Shown here: in pieces, positions 8,408 to 17,385 of the stretch
Layout: every line of letters starts with the position of its first letter
Numbering within the stretch: the first letter of the stretch is position 1
NCBI RefSeq assembly: GCF_001412535.1
Contig: NZ_CP011774.1
Span: 3,281,501 to 3,345,500 of the forward strand
Source of the DNA: Limnohabitans sp. 63ED37-2
GTDB taxonomy: Bacteria > Pseudomonadota > Gammaproteobacteria > Burkholderiales > Burkholderiaceae_C
Length of the DNA stretch: 64,000 nucleotides
Direction of reading: 5' to 3'
Translations under genes and position numbers: made by a program
Notes under the pieces: generated by a model
Told to the model about the DNA's origin: nothing
Databases searched by the model: none
Seen by the model: only the letters and a program-made list of their open reading frames with translations

Positions 8408-9975
8408 GGGGTATGCCGCCACGCGAGCGGGGATGGCAGGCCGTCTGGCCCGCGTTGGCGGGGGCTGCGCAGGCCGCGTCCATCGCCTGGCCGGGCAGTG
8501 GCCAGGCCCAGGGCTGGTTGCAGGTGTTGAGTTTGACGCTGCTGGCCGCTGGGCTGGCGCGCATGGCCCGTTCAGGCTTGACGCAGGACCGTGGGGGCCC
8601 ACTTCTCAAGCGGGCGGCTTGGTTCGGTGGTGTGTTTGCCACGGCTTGGTTGGCCGGGTGTTTTTGGTGGCTGTATGTGTCGATGCACCATGTCGGCGGC
8701 TTGCCCGCGCCCTTGGCGGTGCTGGCCGTGCTGGCCTTGGCAGCGGCGCTGGCGCTGTACTATGCCGCCGCCTCGGCCGTTTGGGTGAGCCTGGCGCGGG
8801 GCTTGGTGAGCAGGCGGCCGGGTTTGGCTAGCGTATTGTTCGCCGCGCTATGGACCTTGGCCGAACTCATGCGAGGGCGCTGGCTGACGGGTTTTCCTTG
8901 GGGGGCCGGGGGCTATGCGCATGTGGACAGCGCTTTGGTTGCCTTAGCGCCATGGGTCGGTGTGTACGGCATGGGGGCTGTCGCCGCTTGGCTGGCCATG
9001 CGCTTGGCGTTGGTGGGGTGGCACTTGCGGGCGCTCAAGTCCTTACTGGGCGTGGGCATCGTGACTTGGGCTTTGCAGGCATTCGGGCCTGTGTTCACCA
9101 CCTCTGCTGGCTTGGGGCAAGTGCAGTTGCTGCAGGCCAATATTTCGCAAACCGACAAGTTCCAGGCCGCCAGTGGCGTGCGAGATGCGCTGCAGTGGTA
9201 CGACGAACAATTGCGCGCCAGCCAGCAGCCTTTGGTGGTGGCCCCTGAAACCGCCATCCCCCTGCTGCCGCGCCATTTGCCACAGGGTTACTGGTCCGGC
9301 TTGCAGGCGCATTTCTCAGAGCCGGGCCGACCGATGGCCTTGGTGGGCCTGCCTTTGGGCAGCCTGGACCAGGGCTACAGCAACTCGGTCGTGGCGCTCG
9401 GGCCTCAGGGCATAGCGCCCTACCGCTACGACAAATCGCACCTGGTGCCCTTTGGCGAGTTCATCCCGCCGGGTTTTGCCTGGTTCATCCGCATGATGAA
9501 AATCCCTTTGGGCGATTTCAAATCGGGCGCGTGGGACCAACCTTCTTTGGCCTGGCAAGGCCAACGCTTGGCCCCCAACGTTTGTTACGAAGACCTGTTC
9601 GGCGAAGAACTGGCCCTGCGTTTCAAGGACCCGTCCACCGCGCCCACGGCCTTGGTGAATGTGAGCAACATCGCCTGGTTTGGCGACACGCTGGCGGTGG
9701 ACCAGCACTTGAACATCTCCCGCCTGAGGGCCATTGAGTTGGGCCGACCCATGCTGCGCGCCACCAACACCGGGGCCACGGCCATCATTGACCACCAGGG
9801 GCGCGTGACACACCAGTTGCCACGTTTTACCCGGGGCAGTCTGACCGGTTCTTTTGAGGGGCGCCATGGCCTCACACCCTTTGCCCGCTGGGCCAGTGCA
9901 TGGGGTTTGGCCCCTCTGTGGGCGCTGTGCTGTGTGGTGGTGGCTTGGGCTTTTTGGCAGCGGCAAAGGCCGTAA
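8404..9975 (+). CDS. lnt: Apolipoprotein N-acyltransferase
   Basis: 523-residue inner-membrane enzyme that adds the third acyl chain to lipoproteins. Several hydrophobic N-terminal segments (about residues 15-225) are followed by a periplasmic nitrilase-like domain with the catalytic triad Glu282 (VVAPETAIP), Lys344 (YDKSHLVPFGE) and Cys394 (NVCYEDLFG), then a final membrane helix. The start overlaps the corC stop, so translation is coupled. Confidence 0.95.
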   Translation: MRGMPPRERGWQAVWPALAGAAQAASIAWPGSGQAQGWLQVLSLTLLAAGLARMARSGLTQDRGGPLLKRAAWFGGVFATAWLAGCFWWLYVSMHHVGGLPAPLAVLAVLALAAALALYYAAASAVWVSLARGLVSRRPGLASVLFAALWTLAELMRGRWLTGFPWGAGGYAHVDSALVALAPWVGVYGMGAVAAWLAMRLALVGWHLRALKSLLGVGIVTWALQAFGPVFTTSAGLGQVQLLQANISQTDKFQAASGVRDALQWYDEQLRASQQPLVVAPETAIPLLPRHLPQGYWSGLQAHFSEPGRPMALVGLPLGSLDQGYSNSVVALGPQGIAPYRYDKSHLVPFGEFIPPGFAWFIRMMKIPLGDFKSGAWDQPSLAWQGQRLAPNVCYEDLFGEELALRFKDPSTAPTALVNVSNIAWFGDTLAVDQHLNISRLRAIELGRPMLRATNTGATAIIDHQGRVTHQLPRFTRGSLTGSFEGRHGLTPFARWASAWGLAPLWALCCVVVAWAFWQRQRP

Positions 9976-10045
9976 AATGAAGGGTTCGCGCAAAGCTTGC
10001 GCCCATCCCTAACTCCAGCCAGCTCGCTGCTGGCCTGCTCAGGCC

Positions 10046-10951
10046 ATGTTGACCTTCCAGCAAATCATTCTCAAACTGCAGCAATACTGGGATGCCCAGG
10101 GCTGCGCCTTGCTCCAGCCCTACGACATGGAAGTCGGCGCGGGCACCAGCCACACCGCCACGTTTTTGCGTGCCATCGGCCCCGAGCCATGGAAAGCCGC
10201 TTATGTGCAGCCCAGCCGCCGCCCTAAAGACGGGCGCTACGGCGAGAACCCCAACCGCCTGCAGCACTACTACCAATACCAGGTGGTCTTGAAGCCCGCC
10301 CCCAGCAACATCCTAGAGCTGTATTTGGGCTCGCTCGAAGCACTGGGTTTTGATCTGAAAAAGAACGACATCCGCTTTGTCGAAGACGACTGGGAGAACC
10401 CAACACTCGGCGCATGGGGCTTGGGCTGGGAAGTCTGGCTCAACGGCATGGAAGTCACGCAGTTCACCTACTTCCAGCAAGTGGGCGGCATCGACTGCAA
10501 GCCGATCACGGGTGAGATCACCTACGGCCTGGAGCGCTTGGCCATGTACCTGCAAGGCGTGGACAACGTCTACAACCTGCAATGGACCGATGGCTTGACC
10601 TACGGTGACGTGTACAAACAAAACGAAGTCGAGCAATCAACCTACAACTTCGAGCACAGCGATGCCGAGTTCTTGTTCACCGCTTTTGGCGCACACGAAA
10701 AGCAGGCCCAGCACCTGATGGGCGCGCAGCTGGCGCTGCCTGCTTACGAGCAAGTGCTCAAGGCCGCACACACCTTCAACCTGCTGGACGCGCGTGGTGC
10801 GATCAGCGTGACCGAGCGCGCTGCCTACATTGGCCGCATCCGCAATCTGGCCCGCAGCGTGGCGCAGAGTTATTACGAGAGCCGCGAACGTCTGGACTTC
10901 CCGATGGCCCCGCGTGAATGGGTTGCCCAAATGCCCAAGAAAGCCGCGTGA
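10046..10951 (+). CDS. glyQ: Glycyl-tRNA synthetase alpha subunit
   Basis: 301-residue catalytic subunit of the heterotetrameric bacterial GlyRS, charging tRNA-Gly. Characteristic sequences include LTFQQIILKLQQYWDAQGC at the N-terminus, YDMEVGAGTSHTATFLRAIG, QPSRRPKDGRYGENPNR and YGLERLAMYLQG. Length matches the family. glyS follows after 12 bp. Confidence 0.98.
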   Translation: MLTFQQIILKLQQYWDAQGCALLQPYDMEVGAGTSHTATFLRAIGPEPWKAAYVQPSRRPKDGRYGENPNRLQHYYQYQVVLKPAPSNILELYLGSLEALGFDLKKNDIRFVEDDWENPTLGAWGLGWEVWLNGMEVTQFTYFQQVGGIDCKPITGEITYGLERLAMYLQGVDNVYNLQWTDGLTYGDVYKQNEVEQSTYNFEHSDAEFLFTAFGAHEKQAQHLMGAQLALPAYEQVLKAAHTFNLLDARGAISVTERAAYIGRIRNLARSVAQSYYESRERLDFPMAPREWVAQMPKKAA

Positions 10952-10963
10952 GGGAGAAACGAC

Positions 10964-13096
10964 ATGACAACACAAAACCTTCTTGTTGAACTGTTTGTGG
11001 AAGAGCTGCCGCCCAAGGCGCTCAACAAACTCGGTGCGGCTTTCTCGGGCGTGCTGGCCGAGCAACTCAAGGCGCAGGGCCTGGCCGCTGCCGATGCGGC
11101 GGTGACCGCTTTTGCATCACCCCGCCGTTTGGCCGCGCATGTGACCGGCGTGGCCGCACAAGCCGCCGACAAGGCCGTGCAGCAAAAGCTGATGCCCGTG
11201 GCCGTGGGCCTGGACGCAGCGGGCAATGCCACACCCGCACTGCTCAAAAAATTGCAAGCGCTGGGTGCTGATGTGAGCGACCCGGCTGCTGCTGTGGCCA
11301 TGCTCAAGCGTGCCCCCGATGGCAAGGCCGAAGCGCTGTTTTACGACAGCGTCGTTCCAGGCGCGTCCCTGCAAGCTGGTCTGCAAAAAGCGCTGGAAGA
11401 GGCGCTGGCCAAGCTGCCCATCCCCAAAGTCATGCAGTACCAGTTGGAAACCGATTGCGAACTGCCCGGTTGGAGCAGTGTGAACTTTGTACGCCCTGCG
11501 CACAGCCTGATCGCCCTGCACGGCAGTGTCGTGGTGCCCGTCAAGGCGCTGGGCCTGACGGCAGGCAACAGCACCCAAGGCCACCGCTTTGAGGCCAAAG
11601 TCTCGCCCGTGGTGTTGCAGCATGCTGACCAGTACGCTGAGACGCTGAAGAACGATGGTTCGGTGATCGCCAGCTTCGCCGAACGTCGCGCCGAAATCGT
11701 GCGCCAGCTGAATGCGGCGGCTACGCAAGTGGGTGGTGGTGCGAAGCCCATCGAAGACGAAGCCTTGCTCGACGAAGTGACCGCGCTGGTTGAGCGCCCC
11801 AATGTGCTGACCTGCCAGTTCGAGACCGAGTTCTTGGGCGTGCCGCAAGAGTGCCTGATCCTCACGATGAAGGCCAACCAAAAGTACTTCCCCCTGGTCG
11901 ATGCATCGGGCAAGCTGACGAACCGTTTCTTGGTAGTGAGCAACATCACCCCCGACGACGCATCGTTGGTGATCGGTGGCAACGAGCGCGTGGTGCGGCC
12001 GCGCTTGGCCGATGCCAAATTCTTCTTCGACCAAGACCGCAAGAAAACGCTCGAATCGCGTGTCGAAGGCCTGTCCAAAGTGGTTTACCACAACAAGCTG
12101 GGCACCCAAGGCGAGCGCATGGCGCGGGTTTGCGCCATCGCCAAAGCCATCGGCCAGCAAGTGGGCGGCGATCTTCTGGCCGCGCAAGCCGAGCAGGCTG
12201 CCCGCTTGGCCAAGACCGATTTGCTGACCGACATGGTGGGCGAATTCCCCGAGCTGCAAGGCATCATGGGCGGCTATTACGCCCGCCACGATGGTTTGAG
12301 CAGCGATGTGGCCGAGGCCATTGAAGACCACTACAAACCTCGTTTTGCGGGCGACGACCTGCCGCGCAACAACGTCGGCTTGGTGGTGGCGCTGGCCGAC
12401 AAATTGGAAACCCTGGTCGGCATGTTCGGGATCGGCAATGTGCCCACGGGCGACAAAGATCCGTTTGCGCTGCGCCGTCACGCTTTGGGCGTGGTCCGCA
12501 TGCTGGTTGAAAAAGACGTGGCGCTGGGCTTGCCCGAATTGCTGGCCTTGTCGACGCCCGTGTTCGGCGACAAGATTTCTGGCGGTGCGGATGCCTTGAT
12601 TGACTTCATCTACGACCGTCTGTCGGGCAGCCTGCGCGAGCAAGGCTTCAGCGCCCAAGAGGTCGATGCCGTCATGGCCTTGCGCCCCGCCCGTCTGGGT
12701 CAGGTCAACCAGTTCCTGTCGGCTGTGCGCGCCTTTACTGCGCTGCCTGAAAGCCCGGCCTTGGCCGCGGCCAACAAGCGCATCGGCAACATCCTGAAAA
12801 AAGCCGGTGAGGTCGATGCCCACGTCAACCCCGCACTGCTGCAAGAAGACGCCGAAAAAGGCCTGTACACCGCCATGCAAAAGTTGCTGCCCGAATCCGA
12901 GGCGCAGTTCAAAGCCGGTGATTACACCGCCAGCTTGCAAACCCTGGCTGCGCTGCGTGCCCCGGTGGACGCGTTCTTTGACGACGTGATGGTCAACGCC
13001 GAAGAAATGGACCTGCGCCTGAACCGCCAAGGCCTGCTCAAGTCGCTGCATGTGGCCATGAACCGCGTGGCCGATTTGTCGCGTCTGGTGGCTTGA
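10964..13096 (+). CDS. glyS: Glycyl-tRNA synthetase beta subunit
   Basis: 710-residue tRNA-binding subunit of GlyRS. Family sequences NLLVELFVEELPPKALNKL at the N-terminus, KANQKYFPLVDASGKLTNRF, and GEFPELQGIMGGYYARHDG with DKLETLVGMFGIGNVPTGDKDPF in the middle are all present, with an anticodon-binding-like C-terminus. The ribosome site GAGGGAG precedes the ATG. It forms an operon with glyQ. Confidence 0.98.
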   Translation: MTTQNLLVELFVEELPPKALNKLGAAFSGVLAEQLKAQGLAAADAAVTAFASPRRLAAHVTGVAAQAADKAVQQKLMPVAVGLDAAGNATPALLKKLQALGADVSDPAAAVAMLKRAPDGKAEALFYDSVVPGASLQAGLQKALEEALAKLPIPKVMQYQLETDCELPGWSSVNFVRPAHSLIALHGSVVVPVKALGLTAGNSTQGHRFEAKVSPVVLQHADQYAETLKNDGSVIASFAERRAEIVRQLNAAATQVGGGAKPIEDEALLDEVTALVERPNVLTCQFETEFLGVPQECLILTMKANQKYFPLVDASGKLTNRFLVVSNITPDDASLVIGGNERVVRPRLADAKFFFDQDRKKTLESRVEGLSKVVYHNKLGTQGERMARVCAIAKAIGQQVGGDLLAAQAEQAARLAKTDLLTDMVGEFPELQGIMGGYYARHDGLSSDVAEAIEDHYKPRFAGDDLPRNNVGLVVALADKLETLVGMFGIGNVPTGDKDPFALRRHALGVVRMLVEKDVALGLPELLALSTPVFGDKISGGADALIDFIYDRLSGSLREQGFSAQEVDAVMALRPARLGQVNQFLSAVRAFTALPESPALAAANKRIGNILKKAGEVDAHVNPALLQEDAEKGLYTAMQKLLPESEAQFKAGDYTASLQTLAALRAPVDAFFDDVMVNAEEMDLRLNRQGLLKSLHVAMNRVADLSRLVA

Positions 13097-13116
13097 TCGC
13101 CTGAGCCCGCCAGCCC

Positions 13117-13698
13117 ATGAACACCCACCTGAAACTGGTCATCTTGGACCGCGATGGCACCATCAACCGGGCCAGTGACGAGTTTGTCAAATCACCTGAG
13201 GAGTGGCACCCTTTGCCGGGCTCGCTGGAGGCGATCAGCCGCCTGAGTCACGCAGGTTTTCATGTGGTGCTGGCGACCAACCAGTCGGGTATCGGGCGGG
13301 GCTTGTTCGACATGGCCGCCCTCAATGCGGTGCATGCCCGCATGCTCAAGTCATTGTCGGCAGTGGGGGGGCGCATCGACGCGATTTTTTACTGCCCGCA
13401 TGCGCCGGACGAAGGCTGTGCTTGCCGCAAGCCCGAGCCCGGTTTGCTCTTCCAAATACAGGAGCGCTACGGTGTGAGCTTGACCGGCGTGCCGTATGTG
13501 GGCGACAGCCTGCGTGACATGCAAGCGGCCGAGTCTGTGGGTTGTGTGCCGCACCTGGTGCGCACGGGTCGGCACCCCGATGCGACGGCCTTGACTTTGC
13601 CCCCCGCATTTCCCGCGGGCACGCAAGTGCACGCCGACTTGGCTGCTTTTGTGGATCACCTGCTGGGTGAAGCCGCTGCGGTCAGAGCCCTTTCCTGA
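13117..13698 (+). CDS. gmhB: D-glycero-beta-D-manno-heptose-1,7-bisphosphate 7-phosphatase
   Basis: 193-residue HAD phosphatase of the histidinol-phosphatase-like group, acting in ADP-heptose synthesis for LPS core. The nucleophile motif is ILDRDGTI (Asp11, Asp13). The zinc loop CPHAPDEGCACRKPEP supplies Cys93, His95, Cys101 and Cys103, typical of GmhB. GDSLRDMQAAESVG is the third HAD motif. The order glyS-gmhB-plsC is common in Burkholderiales. Confidence 0.92.
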   Translation: MNTHLKLVILDRDGTINRASDEFVKSPEEWHPLPGSLEAISRLSHAGFHVVLATNQSGIGRGLFDMAALNAVHARMLKSLSAVGGRIDAIFYCPHAPDEGCACRKPEPGLLFQIQERYGVSLTGVPYVGDSLRDMQAAESVGCVPHLVRTGRHPDATALTLPPAFPAGTQVHADLAAFVDHLLGEAAAVRALS

Positions 13699-13725
13699 TT
13701 TGCTTTTACCGAGTTTCAGCGCCGT

Positions 13726-14499
13726 ATGAACTTCATCCGCTCTCTGGTCCATGTGTTGTGGATGGCCATCACCGTCATCCCTTGGGCCCTGTTTGTGGTG
13801 CTGATTTCTTACTTTGTCAGCAGCACCCGCTTGTATTGGGTTTGTGTAGGCTGGTTGCGTTTGGCGGTCAACAGCGGCACCCGGATTTTGGGCATCCAAA
13901 ACCGCATCCAGGGCATGGAGAACCTGCCCCTGGGCACCAAGGATCCCGCCGTCTTGCTGGTCAAACACCAGTCCACCTGGGAGACCTTTGTGATGCCGGT
14001 CATCATGCCGCACCCGCTGGCGTATGTGTTCAAGAAAGAGCTGTTGTATGTGCCTTTCTTTGGCTGGGCCATGGGCCGCTTGGACATGATCCACATCGAC
14101 CGCAAGCAGCGCTCACGCGCCTTCGCCAAGGTGGTGCAGCAAGGCCGCCGCCTCATGCAAGAAGGTGTTTGGGTCATCATGTTCCCTGAAGGCACACGCA
14201 TCCCGCGTGGCCAAAAAGGCGAGTACAAAAGCGGAGGCGCACGCTTGGCCATTGCGGCCGGTGTGCCCGTCATCCCGATTGCCGTGACCTCGGCGCGTTG
14301 CTGGCCCACACGGGCTTTTGTCAAAACACCGGGTGTGGTGGACATCTCGATTGGTCAGGCCATTTCGAGCGAAGGCCGCAGCGCTGAAGAGTTGATGCTG
14401 GAGGTCGAGACCTGGATCGAGTTCGAAATGCACCGACTCGATCCTGAGGCTTATCCTGAGCCTCACCCCCAGGCCACCATCGCTGCTTCCGGGCATTGA
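13726..14499 (+). CDS. plsC: 1-acyl-sn-glycerol-3-phosphate acyltransferase
   Basis: 257-residue membrane acyltransferase making phosphatidic acid. Hydrophobic segments occupy residues 5-45. The catalytic block is HQSTWE (His81, with Glu86 in place of the usual Asp of HX4D, as is common in this subgroup) and the phosphate-binding block is FPEGTR at 153-158, followed by VPVIPIAVTSARCW. The next gene begins at or near its stop codon. Confidence 0.93.
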   Translation: MNFIRSLVHVLWMAITVIPWALFVVLISYFVSSTRLYWVCVGWLRLAVNSGTRILGIQNRIQGMENLPLGTKDPAVLLVKHQSTWETFVMPVIMPHPLAYVFKKELLYVPFFGWAMGRLDMIHIDRKQRSRAFAKVVQQGRRLMQEGVWVIMFPEGTRIPRGQKGEYKSGGARLAIAAGVPVIPIAVTSARCWPTRAFVKTPGVVDISIGQAISSEGRSAEELMLEVETWIEFEMHRLDPEAYPEPHPQATIAASGH

Positions 14500-14516
14500 A
14501 CTCAGCGGGGGCCAGC

Positions 14517-15446
14517 ATGCGCGCGCCTTTGCAATTTGTGCTGGACTTTTTCACCGGGGGTGACCCGGTGCAGCCCACAACCCTTCCTTCATCGCCACCC
14601 AAAGTCTGGGTGCCTCCCGTGACGGACGCCCAGTCTGTCGCGCCACCCTCGACCTCGGGTGCTGTTGAAGGGTCCCAGCCCCAAACTGACGCCAGCCCTT
14701 GTGGCTTCACCCACCCCGCCGCCAACCGCCATGCCCAGTTGCAGGGTGTCATGGTGTCATTCAGGTTGGAGCGCTCGCGGCGCAAGAGCATCGGTTTTTT
14801 GGTGGGGGCCGATGGTCTGGTGGTGCGCGCGCCGGGCTGGGTGCCGCTGCGCGAGGTGGACGCCGCAGTGAAAGAAAAAGCAGCTTGGATTGTGGCCAAG
14901 CTGCAGCAGTTCAAAGAGCGGCAGACCGAACAGTTTCAAAAAGCCATCGAGTGGCGGCACGGAGCCGAGGTGCCTTTTTTGGGGCGCACAGTGCAGCTGT
15001 GTGTGCTTGAGCGCGGTGTGGGGCGTGTGCATGGGCAAGACTTAGCACCCGAGCAGGTGCTGCCCGTGACGGTGCCACCCGGTGCCTCGGTGACCCAGGT
15101 GCGCGACGCGGCCCAGGTTTGGCTCAAAAAACAAGCCAAGACCTTATTTGAAGCGCGGCTGCACCACTTCGCACCGCTGTTGGGTGTGCGTTGGCAAAAG
15201 CTCAGCCTGTCGAGCGCTAGCACGCGTTGGGGCAGTGCCCGCACCGATGGCCACATCCGCCTGAACTGGCGGCTGATCCACCTGCCGATCAGCCAGATCG
15301 ACTACGTGGTGGTGCACGAGCTGGCCCACCTGCGCGAGATGAACCACAGCCCGCGCTTTTGGGAAACCGTGGGCGAGGTCATGCCCGACTACGCCGAGCG
15401 CCGCAAAGCCTTGCGCCAAGCCCCGGTGGACCTGAAAGAAGACTGA
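14517..15446 (+). CDS. YgjP-like M48-type metallopeptidase domain protein
   Basis: 309 residues from the ATG at 14517, which has GGGGG upstream; a TTG at 14496 overlapping the plsC stop is the alternative. The first ~75 residues are Pro/Ser/Thr-rich and low complexity. The conserved domain holds SSASTRWGSARTDGHIRLNWRLIHLP and the zinc motif VVHELAHLREMNHSPRFW, where the HELAH histidines and the later His are expected ligands. The family (formerly DUF45) is of uncertain substrate. Confidence 0.88.
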   Translation: MRAPLQFVLDFFTGGDPVQPTTLPSSPPKVWVPPVTDAQSVAPPSTSGAVEGSQPQTDASPCGFTHPAANRHAQLQGVMVSFRLERSRRKSIGFLVGADGLVVRAPGWVPLREVDAAVKEKAAWIVAKLQQFKERQTEQFQKAIEWRHGAEVPFLGRTVQLCVLERGVGRVHGQDLAPEQVLPVTVPPGASVTQVRDAAQVWLKKQAKTLFEARLHHFAPLLGVRWQKLSLSSASTRWGSARTDGHIRLNWRLIHLPISQIDYVVVHELAHLREMNHSPRFWETVGEVMPDYAERRKALRQAPVDLKED

Positions 15447-15504
15447 AGCTTGGCAGTCAACCTGACTTTGCAGACCCCACAAGTTTCGGTTTCGTGTTTT
15501 TACC

Positions 15505-15604
15505 TTGTCATCCCGGCCTTGAGCCGGGATCCATTGCAAGCACCAGGTGATTGCAAAGGGCCGTGGAGCGCACTGGATCCCGGGTCTTCGCCCGGGATGA
15601 CAAA
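15505..15604. repeat. Double-hairpin intergenic repeat (REP/MITE-like)
   Basis: A 100-bp palindromic unit ends in TTGTCATCCCGG (15505-15516) and its exact complement (15592-15603). Each arm is itself a hairpin: ATCCCGGC/GCCGGGAT at 15510-15530 and ATCCCGGG/CCCGGGAT at 15577-15598. It lies between convergent genes. Such TGTCATCCCGG units are common dispersed intergenic repeats in proteobacteria; here it may also serve as a two-way terminator. Confidence 0.75.
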
Positions 15605-15648
15605 AGCTTCATGGATGCCTTAACAAGGAGTGCAGGATGTGCCTGCCA

Positions 15649-16773
15649 TCAGGCCGAGTTGTTGCTGAACCGGATCACACCATCGGCCCCGCGTTCGCGG
15701 CGCATCTGGCCGGACAGCCACAGCAGGTTCAGGTGCGCCACGGCTTCGCCCAAAGCAAAGGTGGTCTGGTGCACATCGAGGGGGCGCTTGAACAGCACAG
15801 GCAAGAGCTCGTGGGCGCAGCACGCTTTCGCGCTGCAAGCTTGCAGCAGCTCGGCCAGGCGCTCGGCGTGGTGCGCCTTCAGTTGCGCAATGCGCGTGGC
15901 CGCGCCCTGGAAAGGCCGCCCGTGTGAAGGCAGCACCAAGGTGGTGTCGGGCAGCTGAGCCATCTTGTCCAGTGAGTCCAGGAACCACTGCAGCGGGTTG
16001 CCATCGGGCTCCATAGCGTAGACGCTGATGTTGGTAGAAATGGACGGCAACAGCATGTCACCGCTGATCAGCAACTGCTGCTGCGCATCGAGCAAAGCCA
16101 TGTGTTCAGGCGAGTGGCCATAGCCGCTGATGCACTGCCAAAGGCGATCGCCGATGCGCACCTGCATGCCCGCCATCAAGCGCACATAAGCGCCAGGGAT
16201 CTGGGGCACCATGCTGGGGTAATAACCCACCCGCGCTTGCACCTGCGCCAGTTCTTCGGCTTGGTTCCAGCCATGCGACTTGAAAAAAGCCACCGTGGGC
16301 GCACCGCCAAAATTGGACATCCCGCTGCAAGCGAGCAGGGCCGACTGGTATTCGCTGGTGCTCATCCACAGCGGCGCTTGCCAGCGCTCGCACAGCCAGT
16401 GGGCCAGGCCCATGTGGTCGGGGTGCATGTGGGTGACCAGCACGCGCAAGATGGGCAGGCCCTGCAGCACCTGCGCCTCCACGTCTTGCCAGGCCTGGCG
16501 CGTCGCCGGGTTGTCGATGCCGCAGTCCACGGCGGTCCAGCCTTCATGCAGCACGTCCGGCTGGGCGGGGTCGGGCAGACGGTCGCGCAGCAGCCACAGG
16601 TTGATGTGGTTGAGCGCAAAGGGCAGGCCCATGCGCAGCCAGAAAACACCGGGCGCGACCTCAATGGCTCCGCCCACAGGGGGCAGTTGCTCCGCCATGG
16701 GGTACTGCAAGGGGGTGCCGTCGACGCGGGCGCTGGGGGCTGGCATCACGCGGTCTGTGGGCAAAGTGGACAT
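15649..16773 (-). CDS. MBL-fold hydrolase, divergent from liuR
   Basis: 374-residue metallo-beta-lactamase-fold protein with intact metal motif THMHPDH (His115, His117, Asp119, His120), SGYGHSPEHMAL and SGDMLLPSIS. A C-terminal winged-helix-like region (residues ~290-374) resembles the LACTB2-type arrangement. It is divergent from liuR and the probable LiuR palindrome lies 31 bp before its start, so it is likely part of the LiuR regulon. A role in acyl-CoA or acyl-thioester hydrolysis is inference. An alternative in-frame start exists at 16746. Confidence 0.85.
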   Translation of the reverse strand: MSTLPTDRVMPAPSARVDGTPLQYPMAEQLPPVGGAIEVAPGVFWLRMGLPFALNHINLWLLRDRLPDPAQPDVLHEGWTAVDCGIDNPATRQAWQDVEAQVLQGLPILRVLVTHMHPDHMGLAHWLCERWQAPLWMSTSEYQSALLACSGMSNFGGAPTVAFFKSHGWNQAEELAQVQARVGYYPSMVPQIPGAYVRLMAGMQVRIGDRLWQCISGYGHSPEHMALLDAQQQLLISGDMLLPSISTNISVYAMEPDGNPLQWFLDSLDKMAQLPDTTLVLPSHGRPFQGAATRIAQLKAHHAERLAELLQACSAKACCAHELLPVLFKRPLDVHQTTFALGEAVAHLNLLWLSGQMRRERGADGVIRFSNNSA

Positions 16774-16804
16774 GCGTCAGGGGCTTTGGGTTAGCATTCG
16801 GGCG

Positions 16805-16828
16805 TTTGACGTTGACGTCAACGTCAAA
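16805..16828. promoter_or_regulatory. LiuR-type operator 1 within liuR promoter
   Basis: A perfect 24-bp palindrome: TTTGACGTTGAC followed by its exact complement. It fills the 17-nt spacer of a promoter with -35 TTGACG (16806-16811) and -10 GACAAT (16829-16834), the usual position for MerR-family binding. It serves the divergent MBL gene and liuR. A near copy lies before the thioesterase-ivd operon. Confidence 0.8.
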
Positions 16829-16900
16829 GACAATTTTCATTGTAGGGGCGGGTTTTTTGCAGGCCTGTCCCGCTTGCGCAAGCTCAAGGGACTCCACGCC

Positions 16901-17305
16901 ATGGCGAACACGTACACGATCAGCGATCTGGCCCAGGAATTTGACCTGACCACACGGGCTATTCGCTTTTACGAAGACATGGGCCTGCTCGAACCCGAGC
17001 GCTCGGGGCCCGGCGGGCGCAACCGCGTGTACTCGGCGCGCGACCGCACCCGCCTCAAACTCACCTTGCGGGCCAAGCGACTGGGCCTGTCGCTCAATGA
17101 GGCCAAAGACCTGATCGACATGTACGACAGCCCCCGCGACACGGTGCCGCAGCTCAAGAAATTCCTCGTGGTGCTGGCCGAACACCGCCAGCAACTGGAG
17201 TCGCAGCTGGCCGATCTGGAGGCCACCCTGGACGAGGTCAAAACCCACGAAAAGGAAACCCGCAGTTTGCTGACCAAGGCCAACAAGGTGGGGGCTGGCG
17301 CCTGA
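16901..17305 (+). CDS. liuR: MerR-family regulator of leucine/isovalerate catabolism
   Basis: 134-residue MerR-type regulator. The N-terminal winged HTH (TYTISDLAQEFDLTTRAIRFYEDMG, residues 4-28) is followed by GGRNRVYSARDRTRLKLTLR and a long dimerisation helix (residues ~85-125). There is no cysteine cluster, so it is not a metal sensor; LiuR-type proteins respond to acyl-CoA or related metabolites. It lies directly before the liu genes and between two copies of a matching palindrome. The ATG at 16901 is used; the upstream open frame overlaps the divergent gene. Confidence 0.85.
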   Translation: MANTYTISDLAQEFDLTTRAIRFYEDMGLLEPERSGPGGRNRVYSARDRTRLKLTLRAKRLGLSLNEAKDLIDMYDSPRDTVPQLKKFLVVLAEHRQQLESQLADLEATLDEVKTHEKETRSLLTKANKVGAGA

Positions 17306-17347
17306 CAGCTTGGCGTGGCGGTGGGTCAAGTCAAGGCCCGGTTTTGG

Positions 17348-17369
17348 TTGACGTTGACGTAAACGTCAA
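17348..17369. promoter_or_regulatory. LiuR-type operator 2 before thioesterase-ivd
   Basis: Matches operator 1 over 22 positions with one change (GTAAACG for GTCAACG). -35 TTGACG at 17348-17353 and a candidate -10 TAAAGT at 17371-17376 are 17 nt apart. The predicted transcript start falls close to the ATG at 17386, which could favour a GTG start at 17407 for the next gene. Confidence 0.75.
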
Positions 17370-17385
17370 TTAAAGTCTGGGTTTG

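Noticed and set aside
11117..13051. 644-codon frame on the - strand
   Set aside because: Antisense to glyS; no family features.
16280..16900. Upstream extension of liuR
   Set aside because: The open frame overlaps the divergent MBL gene; MerR homology begins at the ATG at 16901.
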